From JBEBSD01 sp040394475 (GTDB lineage: Bacteria; Bacteroidota; Bacteroidia; Cytophagales; Spirosomataceae): a DNA stretch of 30,308 nucleotides. The stretch is from NCBI GenBank assembly GCA_040394475.1, contig JBEBSD010000074.1, positions 1 to 30,308 on the forward strand, given 5' to 3'. The notes under the pieces were generated by a model. That model saw only the letters and a program-made list of their open reading frames with translations. It was not told where the DNA came from and searched no databases. Positions within the stretch are counted from its first letter, which is position 1; each line of letters opens with the position of its first letter. Shown here piece after piece: positions 23,726 through 30,308 of this stretch. Position numbers and translations under genes: made by a program.

Positions 23726-25843
23726 CTATTTTACCAGCACGGATTTATCTTCAAGCCGGTCTACCAACTTATAATTTGCTTCCTGTGCCCGGACCTTCGT
23801 ATTTGCCTCGGAATAATTCAGCGAGAGGTTATTCTGGTACGTATCCAGGCGAACCGCTTTCTGATTGTCATTCAGGTAGTTCTTCAATACCTGCTTCATT
23901 TCGTTTTTAAAACCAGGATCGGCTATCGGAAAACAAACGTCAATCCGCCGATGAAAATTACGGAATGTCCAGTCGCCTGAGGAAAGGAAGATGGCCTCCT
24001 TGCCATTGTTATAAAAATAGAAAATCCGGGTGTTTTCCACGTAACGGTCTACCACCCGTAAAACGGTAATGTTGTCACTGATGGTTGGTAAATCCGGAAT
24101 GAGACAAACACAGTTCGTAACGATCAGCGTGACGGAAACCCCCATGCGGACAGCATGATAGAGCTTATCAATTAACTGTTTATCCTGAAGCTGGTTGATT
24201 TTCAGAATAATCGAAGCCCGCTGCCCCATTTTGCTGTAGCGGATCTCCTGGTCGATCATGTCGACCAGTTTACGGTGCATGTTGAATTGAGAGACCTGCA
24301 GCTGGCTGAATGGAAGGTATTTGTATTTCTTGGGCTCCTCTCCGGTGGCCATGTAGGCAAAAAGCAGTTCCAGCTCGTTGCAGAGTTCCCGGTCGGAGGT
24401 GAGCAAGGTATGGTCGGTGATTTTCCGGGCGGTCAGGCGGTAAAAACCTCCGGTTCCCAGGTAAGCGAACCGTTCCCATCCTTTTTTGGCTTTGCGTTTC
24501 ACCAGGGCGATTTTCGCATGCATTTTGAGCCCCGGGGCGCTGAAAATAACCTTTACACCGGCTTCCTTCATTTTTTTGGACCATAGCATGTTTTCCTGGA
24601 CATCGAACCGCGTATTGAGCTCTACAAAAGCAATTACCTTCTTCCCGTTGCGGGCGGCGCTCATCAGAGAATTGACCAGAAAGGAATTGGCATGGATCTT
24701 GTAAAGGGAAACATGGATTTCGCGGACGAAAGGATCTACGGCAGCATCATTGAAGAACTTGAGCACCGGCAGGTACGAATGGTAGGGGAGGTGCAGGAGC
24801 ATCTCCTTTGCCAGGAGCGAATCCAGTAACGATTCGGCAGGGTTCCAGCCCGCATAGTGAACGGGCTGCTGGGCCGGATAGTCTGCTTTTTTACCAATAC
24901 CGGGAAATTGCCGGAAATCGGCGTAATTAAGGTATTCTCCCTGTTGCAGCCATTCCTGCAGCGGGGCATCAAATTTTTCGGCCAGGAATTCTTTCATACT
25001 CTCCGGCATCCCGGATTCGTAAAGAAAGGATTGCGGAACGACAAAATTTTGTTTCTCGAGCTGCTTGTGGATACGGTTAGCCAGCGGTAAAGGATGGTCA
25101 TCTTCCAACTCCAGCTGGGGGCTCCGGTCCGACTGCAGGACAAAGCACTCCAGAACGGTATACCCCGGAAATAAGAGGTCCAGGTTAAACCGGATGATAT
25201 CTTCCAGGAATGCGACATACCGGGTACCGCCCTGTTCGGGAAGTTCCACAAAACGGGAGGAATAGGCAGTCGGAATGTTAACGGAAACAAAATGCGGGTC
25301 GACGGGGCTTCCGGCAACCGACAACAGCACCTGGTCGTGTTTTTGTAACCTGACAATCAGATGGAAGATGGCGGGATCCGGAAAACAGCTTTTGAAGCTT
25401 TTCTTGCCGGAAAGAAAAACCGGTTGGAGGTAGCGAAACAGCTGTTCGGTAAAGAATTTCCGGGCAAATTCAGAATGGACCTCCAGGAAGGGCTCCTTGA
25501 AATACAGGTGAACGCCCTGGTTCTCCAGTGCAGGCCTTACCTGATTACACAGGATTGTATTGAATTCTTCCGATTGATTTTCAATGATTTCATGAATATG
25601 GGCCAGCAAAGACTCCGGATAAAGGTTGAGTTTTTCCAGAATATCCCGGCTTACCTCCGACATTGCTTTCAGCATCGGGATTTTCACTTTAATGAAGTCG
25701 CCAAGCTGTTCGGAGAACAGTCCCAGAAAATGAACCCGTTCCCGCGGGGGAACCGTTTCATCTTTTGCCTCCATCAATAGCCGGTGTGTATAAGACAACC
25801 AGCTGAGGTTGGTATCGAAATAGGGGTGTGAAACGTCTAACAT
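23726..25843 (-). CDS. PPK1-like protein with changed active-site residues
   Basis: I chose the ATG at 25843 (705 residues); its first bases overlap the pyrE stop by 7 bp, and a start at 25882 would overlap more. All PPK1 domains are present: the N domain (LSWLSYTHRLLMEA), head domain, and two phospholipase-D-like C domains. His435 of E. coli is kept in GLKMHAK, and Arg405 in NTRFD. Arg375 is Lys (SLYK), Tyr468 is Ile (TARKIT), Arg564 is Thr (LIVTNCVC) and His592 is Asn (RYVENTR). GTGNFN is GTGGFY. By family knowledge these residues bind ATP phosphates in the tunnel. I infer a PPK1 paralogue with altered or lost polyphosphate kinase activity. Confidence 0.85.
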   Translation of the reverse strand: MLDVSHPYFDTNLSWLSYTHRLLMEAKDETVPPRERVHFLGLFSEQLGDFIKVKIPMLKAMSEVSRDILEKLNLYPESLLAHIHEIIENQSEEFNTILCNQVRPALENQGVHLYFKEPFLEVHSEFARKFFTEQLFRYLQPVFLSGKKSFKSCFPDPAIFHLIVRLQKHDQVLLSVAGSPVDPHFVSVNIPTAYSSRFVELPEQGGTRYVAFLEDIIRFNLDLLFPGYTVLECFVLQSDRSPQLELEDDHPLPLANRIHKQLEKQNFVVPQSFLYESGMPESMKEFLAEKFDAPLQEWLQQGEYLNYADFRQFPGIGKKADYPAQQPVHYAGWNPAESLLDSLLAKEMLLHLPYHSYLPVLKFFNDAAVDPFVREIHVSLYKIHANSFLVNSLMSAARNGKKVIAFVELNTRFDVQENMLWSKKMKEAGVKVIFSAPGLKMHAKIALVKRKAKKGWERFAYLGTGGFYRLTARKITDHTLLTSDRELCNELELLFAYMATGEEPKKYKYLPFSQLQVSQFNMHRKLVDMIDQEIRYSKMGQRASIILKINQLQDKQLIDKLYHAVRMGVSVTLIVTNCVCLIPDLPTISDNITVLRVVDRYVENTRIFYFYNNGKEAIFLSSGDWTFRNFHRRIDVCFPIADPGFKNEMKQVLKNYLNDNQKAVRLDTYQNNLSLNYSEANTKVRAQEANYKLVDRLEDKSVLVK

Positions 25844-26493
25844 ACTGATGATTTGCCCCAACGGTCCGGGGCTAAGCGCCATGTGCTAAGTAAAGAAATC
25901 TGATCTTGCGTAATATATCCCATTTCGAGGGCAATCGGAATTAATTTTTCATAATTGCTCAATACCCGTAAGGGAATGCCGGCAGCTTCGAAATTTGCGG
26001 TTGCAATGTCAAAAGCGTAGCTGAAAATAGCCACTGTTCCGATCACGTCAATTCCATTGGAACGGAGGGCGTCGGCAGCCTTGATCGAGCTGCCTCCGGT
26101 AGAAATCAGGTCTTCTACCATTACTACTTTCTGCCCGGTTTCCACCCGCCCCTCAATCTGGTTGCCCATACCATGTTTTTTTGGTTCAGGCCGCACATAG
26201 GCAAACGGGAGTTCCAGCGTGTCGGCAACCAGGGCTCCCTGTGCAATACCCGCTGTGGCGACACCTGCAATTCCTTCTGCCTGAGGGAATTCCAAACGGA
26301 TCAGGTCCGCTAACGCATTTTTTATGGTGGTTCGCAGGGCGGGATAGGAAAGCGCCACCCGGTTGTCGCAATAAATAGGAGAATACCAGCCCGAGCTCCA
26401 TTGAAAGGGCTGGGCCGGATTCAAGGTGATTGCCTTGATGGTCAATAGATTTTCCGCAATGTTATCTGCTATGGCATCTTTGTTAAATCCCAT
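25837..26493 (-). CDS. pyrE: Orotate phosphoribosyltransferase
   Basis: The 218-residue enzyme has the PRPP-binding motif VVMVEDLISTGGSS and the flexible-loop Lys region RPEPKKHGMGNQIEG. Also seen are the N-terminal FQWSSGWYSPIYCDNR substrate segment and GVATAGIAQGALVA. It joins orotate and PRPP to make OMP in pyrimidine synthesis. The final residues ISLLSTWRLAPDRWGKS agree with the usual C-terminus, plus SVC. Its TAG lies inside the first codons of the PPK1-like gene (ATGTTAG), so the two genes are probably translationally coupled. No other pyr genes are nearby. Confidence 0.93.
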   Translation of the reverse strand: MGFNKDAIADNIAENLLTIKAITLNPAQPFQWSSGWYSPIYCDNRVALSYPALRTTIKNALADLIRLEFPQAEGIAGVATAGIAQGALVADTLELPFAYVRPEPKKHGMGNQIEGRVETGQKVVMVEDLISTGGSSIKAADALRSNGIDVIGTVAIFSYAFDIATANFEAAGIPLRVLSNYEKLIPIALEMGYITQDQISLLSTWRLAPDRWGKSSVC

Positions 26494-26752
26494 ATTACCT
26501 GTAAATAGTTAAAAAAACAATTGACCGTTACCCCGCCTGAATTGCTCAAAAGCTTATGTGGGAATCCTCTGATTTGAGAGCGTCTGTGAACCAAAAATAA
26601 GGCTTTTTTTTGACGCTTTCGCTCGGGCGCCTGAATAAATATCTTCTTTTCAGCCGGGATGAAATGTAGGCGGTTTATTCACAGGGAGTTGCCTTACAGA
26701 GCCGGGAGATCGGGGGGCGGGAGCAGGGCAGACAGGCAGGTTGGCGGCAGAT
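26494..26752. other. Spacer between pyrE and the CNNM/CBS gene
   Basis: This 259-bp stretch precedes pyrE on the minus strand. It includes a T-rich run near 26607 and a GC-rich end. I found no convincing TAnnTTTG box, terminator or repeat. Confidence 0.4.
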
Positions 26753-28105
26753 TTAATCTTCCGGAGTCAGCGTAGGAATAACCGTTACCAGAACCTTGTC
26801 GATCCGGCTCTTGTCCATATCGACCACTTCCAGCGTAAAATTTTTCCAGTCAAATTTCTCACCGGTTTCCGGGATATCTTCCAGTATGTGCAGTATGAAT
26901 CCTCCCAGGGTATTGAATCCGATCAGCTCTCTTTTATCTGCTTCTGTCAGCCCGACTTCAAAATGCTGCACGAATTCGTCAAACGGCAGCTGGCCGTCGA
27001 TGAGATAGCTGTTGTCGCCCCGGTCCACGATTTCCCAATCGCTCCCATCATCCTCCGAGATATCACCCACGAGGGCATCCATGATATCGTGCATCGTAAC
27101 GACTCCCATCACACTCCCGTATTCATCGATGATTATTCCGAAATGGACTTTGTTTTCCCGGAATTTTTCCAGCGCCAGGTAGGCACGGGTGGTTTCCGGC
27201 AGGTAGAGTGGTTCCCTGGCGAGCGCTTCCAGTCCGCGGATCTTTTCCTGCAGGCTGTTGTCGATAAGATCCTTAATATAGATAAGGCCGATTACTTCAT
27301 CGAGTGACCCCCGGCAAAGCGGGTACACGGCATGCTTGGTGTTAAAAATGATCGATTTGATCTCTTCCGGACTGTCGTTGACATCGAGCCAGACGATTTC
27401 CTGGCGATGGGTCATCAGCGAGGCAACCCGCCTGTCGCCCAGGTAAAAGACGTTGTGTACAATTTCTTTTTCAATCTCTTCAAAAATACCGCCGGTTGTT
27501 CCTTCCACAATCAGGCTTTTAACTTCTTCTTCTGTAACCGTATTGTCCGAAGGTTTGAGATTGAACAGCCGGATCAGGAAATCGCTTGAAAAGCCCAGCA
27601 GCACAATAAAAGGGTTGGTGAACTTTGACAGAAGGTTCATCGGGCCGGCTACCTGTTTGGCAATGGCTTCAGGTTTCGACATCCCGATCCGTTTGGGTAC
27701 GAGCTCCCCTAACACCAGCGAAAGATAGGTAATAAACAAGACCACCAGCCCTACGGCAAGCGGGCTGGCATAGGGTTTCAGCAAGTCAAACCGGGCCAGG
27801 AATTCCCGAGCATCCGTGGTCATTTTATCCCCGGAATAAACCCCGGTGAGAATGCCGATCAATGTAATGCCGATCTGTACGGTAGACAGGAAACGGTTAG
27901 GGGAGTTGGCGAGATCCAATGCCTGTTTCGCTTTTTTGTCGCCATTGCGCGCATCGGTTTCAAGTCTGGATTTACGCGATGAGACCAGTGCGATTTCAGA
28001 CATAGAAAAAATGCCATTCAAAAGCACCAAAAACAGTATAATAAGAAGCTCCAAGAACAAAAGTATTGATTCAACTACAAATTTATGAATAATACATTCC
28101 CTCAT
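26753..28105 (-). CDS. CNNM transmembrane / CBS-pair / CorC-HlyC protein
   Basis: This 450-residue protein has a CNNM (DUF21) membrane domain (about 13-200) with SMSEIALVSSRKSRLE and GELVPKRIGMSKPE, two CBS motifs (about 215-335, HAVYPLCRG and HFGIIIDEYGSVMGVVTMHDIMD) and a CorC/HlyC domain (about 350-450, YLIDGQLPFDEF and NTLGGFILHIL). Relatives are magnesium or cobalt efflux or regulatory proteins, and older names call them haemolysins. The start is the first ATG; the residues MRECIIHKFVVES before the first helix are plausible. It is divergent from the Nudix gene with a 46-bp gap. Confidence 0.88.
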   Translation of the reverse strand: MRECIIHKFVVESILLFLELLIILFLVLLNGIFSMSEIALVSSRKSRLETDARNGDKKAKQALDLANSPNRFLSTVQIGITLIGILTGVYSGDKMTTDAREFLARFDLLKPYASPLAVGLVVLFITYLSLVLGELVPKRIGMSKPEAIAKQVAGPMNLLSKFTNPFIVLLGFSSDFLIRLFNLKPSDNTVTEEEVKSLIVEGTTGGIFEEIEKEIVHNVFYLGDRRVASLMTHRQEIVWLDVNDSPEEIKSIIFNTKHAVYPLCRGSLDEVIGLIYIKDLIDNSLQEKIRGLEALAREPLYLPETTRAYLALEKFRENKVHFGIIIDEYGSVMGVVTMHDIMDALVGDISEDDGSDWEIVDRGDNSYLIDGQLPFDEFVQHFEVGLTEADKRELIGFNTLGGFILHILEDIPETGEKFDWKNFTLEVVDMDKSRIDKVLVTVIPTLTPED

Positions 28106-28151
28106 TCACAAAGTCTTTACTTATTTTTGTCGACATTGTTGACCGAACGAT

Positions 28152-28838
28152 ATGATCATATTTTTTGCAGACCGGCCGCTTACGATTAATTCCAGACAAG
28201 AAGTGGTGAAAAACGAAAATCATCATTTCGATCGGGTAACGGATCTGAGGCTGGTGAAATCCAGGCCGTCGGATCTGAACGGGCATGTTTTGTTCCTGAA
28301 CGTTACGGCGGGTTTTGCGGTGGACATTGTCCACCTGCTGCAACACAACCCTCCGGTAGACCTGTTGTCGGTCACCTTAATGGCCACTGATAAAGACACG
28401 GTGGTCGACCGGGTAAAGCAGGAGTTCAAGGTAATAAAAGCAGCAGGCGGGGTGGTCACCAAGGAAGGGAAATGCCTGCTTATTTTCCGTAAAAAGAAGT
28501 GGGACCTCCCCAAGGGTAAACTGGATAAAGGGGAGCGGTCCCGGGATGCGGCGCTACGGGAAATTGAAGAGGAAACCGGCGTAAAAGGGGTGCTGAAGGG
28601 TAAAATCTGCACGACATGGCATACCTACAAGGAAAATAATGAGCTGATGCTGAAACGGACTAAATGGTACCGGGTGGCGTGTGAGTGCGACAAGCATATG
28701 AAACCGCAGGAGTCGGAAGATATTGAAAGGCTGGAATGGGTGAGCCCCGCGGAAGCCCGCTCCCTGTTGGTTAATTCCTACAGTTCGATACGCTATGTAT
28801 TCGAGCATTTCGGTAAGGAGGATTCCCTTGTCAATTAG
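28152..28838 (+). CDS. Nudix hydrolase with N-terminal extension
   Basis: This 228-residue protein has a full Nudix box, GKLDKGE, then seven residues, then REIEEETGV (residues about 121-143), preceded by FRKKKWDLPK. The N-terminal 95 residues (ADRPLTI, HVLFLNVTAGFAVDIVHLL) form a separate small domain not known to me. The Nudix fold cleaves nucleoside diphosphate-linked compounds; the substrate here is unknown. A TATTTTTG box lies at 28122-28129, 22 bp before the ATG, and is a possible -7 site. Confidence 0.85.
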   Translation: MIIFFADRPLTINSRQEVVKNENHHFDRVTDLRLVKSRPSDLNGHVLFLNVTAGFAVDIVHLLQHNPPVDLLSVTLMATDKDTVVDRVKQEFKVIKAAGGVVTKEGKCLLIFRKKKWDLPKGKLDKGERSRDAALREIEEETGVKGVLKGKICTTWHTYKENNELMLKRTKWYRVACECDKHMKPQESEDIERLEWVSPAEARSLLVNSYSSIRYVFEHFGKEDSLVN

Positions 28839-28875
28839 TGGCGTCTCCACTGACGAGGCGTTGCAGGTGTGGTAA

Positions 28876-28918
28876 GTGGACTGTGAAGACACAGTCCACG
28901 GATGAAGACACAGTCCGG
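28876..28918. repeat. 10-bp stem hairpin with a partial copy
   Basis: GTGGACTGTG (28876-28885) and CACAGTCCAC (28890-28899) form a perfect 10-bp stem with loop AAGA. The right half, with its GAAGA lead, is repeated 19 bp on as GAAGACACAGTCC. No poly-T follows, so it is not a standard terminator. It resembles a dispersed intergenic palindrome. Confidence 0.7.
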
Positions 28919-28965
28919 ACACGGGGAAATTTGTTAGTATTGCCAATCCAATAAGCGCAAAGTAT

Positions 28966-29508
28966 ATGGCAACGAAACGACCGGAACCAACGCGAAAAAA
29001 AAGAAAAATTAACGTCGAGTTGTTACTCGGGTTATCAGCCATTTTCCTGAGTTTTGCAGCGTTGATAGTCTCCGTTTTTCAGACAAAAATTGCGAGGGAG
29101 CAGCAACATGCTGCAGTTTGGCCTTATTTGCAGGCAATGTATGCTTCTGATGCAATAGGAGGGAGCCGTTATTACATTCTGAATAAGGGAGTTGGCCCGG
29201 CAATTATTAAAGGTGTTGAATGGAAATTCAGTGACTCAACCTATAGCGGAACCAGAGAGTTCGTTGCAGCGGAAATAGGATATCCCCGTCAGCTTGGGAG
29301 AAGTGAAATGGGTGCTGGGGATGTATTTAGCGTCGGCGATGGCATCACGTTGATTGAGGTTACAAAAAGCGATTCTTTGAGAGAAATTGTCTATCAGAAA
29401 ATCAACAATGAATTATTCAGCCTGAAAGTAGTTTATTCGGATGTCTACGGCAATTGCTGGGAACTTAAAGACGGAGCAACAAGGCAACTTTCCAACTGCC
29501 CGGAATAG
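28966..29508 (+). CDS. Hypothetical single-pass membrane protein
   Basis: I do not recognise this 180-residue protein by function. It has a basic N-tail (MATKRPEPTRKKRK), one membrane helix (about 18-40, LLLGLSAIFLSFAALIVSVF) and a soluble beta-rich domain outside the cytoplasm (about 50-180) beginning HAAVWPYLQAMY. Segments such as YILNKGVGPAIIKGVEWKF and SLKVVYSDVYGNCWEL suggest a compact beta-sandwich. It has only two cysteines, both near the end (NCW, NCPE). It is separated from the Nudix gene by a hairpin region and may be transcribed on its own. Confidence 0.7.
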   Translation: MATKRPEPTRKKRKINVELLLGLSAIFLSFAALIVSVFQTKIAREQQHAAVWPYLQAMYASDAIGGSRYYILNKGVGPAIIKGVEWKFSDSTYSGTREFVAAEIGYPRQLGRSEMGAGDVFSVGDGITLIEVTKSDSLREIVYQKINNELFSLKVVYSDVYGNCWELKDGATRQLSNCPE

Positions 29509-29582
29509 GGTTGATGCTGATAGGCCGCCATCCTTTCATCTCTTCACGAATCTGGTTGTGTACGGGACGATTCACCGCTATT

Positions 29583-30050
29583 TCAGGAATCGCCGGCAGG
29601 CATCCGGTAGGGGAGAAATGCATCGACGTTCTGTCCATACCGGTGCAGGTCCCGGATAATGCTGGAACTGATGGGGGCCAGGTGCGGGGATGTAATTAAG
29701 AAGACCGTTTCTATTTCTCCGTATACGTAACGGTTGACCTGGGAAATGCCGTTTTCATACTCAAAATCGGTGGTGTTTCGTAAGCCTCTTAACAAGTAGC
29801 GCGCGCCCAGTTCCCGGGCAACTTTTGCCGTAAGGCCGTCATAGGAAATCACTTTTACCTGGTCGCTTTCCGAAAAGCTTTCCCGGATCAACCCCTCCAT
29901 GACCTGGACGGGAAAATACCGTTGCTTATTGATGTTGGTCCCGATTCCAATAATAATTTCATCGAAAAGCGAAAGTCCCCGGCTGACGATATCATGATGT
30001 CCCTTCGTGAAAGGGTCGAAGGAGCCGGGAAAAAGTGCTATTTTTTTCAT
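29583..30050 (-). CDS. coaD: Pantetheine-phosphate adenylyltransferase
   Basis: I chose the ATG at 30050 (155 residues, close to the family's 159), because the protein then opens with MKKIALFPGSFDPFTKGHHDI, split here after the phosphate-binding GSFDPFTKGH signature. The 28 residues from an upstream start (30134) look unrelated. RGLRNTTDFEYE and the C-terminal ISSSIIRDL motif are also present. The enzyme transfers AMP from ATP to 4'-phosphopantetheine in coenzyme A synthesis. It is convergent with the membrane protein gene, with 74 bp between. Confidence 0.95.
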   Translation of the reverse strand: MKKIALFPGSFDPFTKGHHDIVSRGLSLFDEIIIGIGTNINKQRYFPVQVMEGLIRESFSESDQVKVISYDGLTAKVARELGARYLLRGLRNTTDFEYENGISQVNRYVYGEIETVFLITSPHLAPISSSIIRDLHRYGQNVDAFLPYRMPAGDS

Positions 30051-30158
30051 AGGTAAAATGGGTTTTTTCGTATTTTGTATTGTTGAAAATCGGTTTCGTT
30101 GGGTTATCATTTCTGCTTCATTAATTGCCGCCACTTTACTGTTGCCGCCTTCTTTCCA

Positions 30159-30217
30159 GTCTCAGACCGGCGGGTCCGAGACCCGCTTCCGCCCTCCCGT
30201 CGTCTGAGACGAGGGAG
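30159..30217. repeat. Competing hairpins (REP-like)
   Basis: GTCTCAGAC (30159-30167) can pair with GTCTGAGAC (30202-30210) around an inner CGGGT/ACCCG hairpin (30171-30185). The same right arm can instead form a local stem, CTCCC-TCGTC with GACGA-GGGAG (30194-30217, one bulge). GGGTTCGACTG occurs just after, near 30222, and again at the window edge. Confidence 0.6.
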
Positions 30218-30250
30218 AACAGGGTTCGACTGCGCTCACCCATCGTATTT

Positions 30251-30278
30251 GCTGATAGCCGACAGCCGATAGCCGATA
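30251..30278. repeat. Heptamer array, GCYGAYA type, four units
   Basis: GCTGATA, GCCGACA, GCCGATA, GCCGATA are in phase. It is the same unit family as at 1777, 3695 and 6014, over 24 kb away. Confidence 0.85.
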
Positions 30279-30308
30279 GCTGTGGACTCAGCTTCCTGGG
30301 TTCGACTG

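Noticed and set aside
30221..30245. tRNA T-arm likeness (GGTTCGACTGC)
   Set aside because: No matching T-stem, anticodon arm or acceptor stem surrounds it, and the phrase recurs at the window edge as part of a repeat.

Overview
The window comes from a member of the Bacteroidota. The signs are type IX secretion (T9SS) C-terminal sorting domains on secreted proteins, promoter-like sites of the Bacteroidota type (TTG / TAnnTTTG), little sign of Shine-Dalgarno sequences, a carboxynorspermidine decarboxylase, and DUF1460 and PspC/DUF5668 proteins typical of the phylum. I cannot fix the order or genus from sequence alone; a Chitinophagales-like genome would fit.

Layout. Positions 1-5848 are a cell-surface region: the tail of one T9SS cargo protein, an IS200-like/REP-associated transposase wrapped in hairpin repeats, a leucine-rich L-domain T9SS protein, and a beta-helix T9SS protein whose sorting domain is cut by a frameshift. 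Positions 6277-10755 hold an M14 carboxypeptidase, a small unknown helical protein, a SugE/Gdx-type SMR transporter and an Upf1-like helicase. Positions 11020-13023 hold nspC (polyamine synthesis) and a VanX-like D-Ala-D-Ala dipeptidase. Positions 13222-15039 are an envelope-stress-type cluster (PspC protein, a 54-residue membrane protein, LiaF-like protein). Positions 15176-21069, all on the minus strand, hold a TrpF-like barrel protein, an MscS channel, a DUF1460 lipoprotein, a GH13 alpha-amylase and an MFS transporter. Positions 21676-28105 hold NADP-type glutamate dehydrogenase facing a TetR regulator, a divergent PPK1-like protein overlapping pyrE, and a CNNM/CBS protein. Positions 28152-30050 hold a Nudix hydrolase, a small membrane protein and coaD.

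Most genes are ordinary housekeeping or envelope genes. The spacers are not: at least ten carry tandem arrays with a 7-bp (or doubled 14-bp) unit. The unit sequence differs from spacer to spacer (GCYGATA, RTTATGA, CCTAACA, CGGTCAG/CGTGACS, CCCGGCA/TGGAATR) while the period is kept, and two arrays begin at the stop codon of the adjacent gene. This is the strongest unexplained signal in the window. Other items worth following are a PPK1 homologue with four changed active-site positions, a TrpF homologue without its catalytic cysteine, and the broken T9SS sorting signal.
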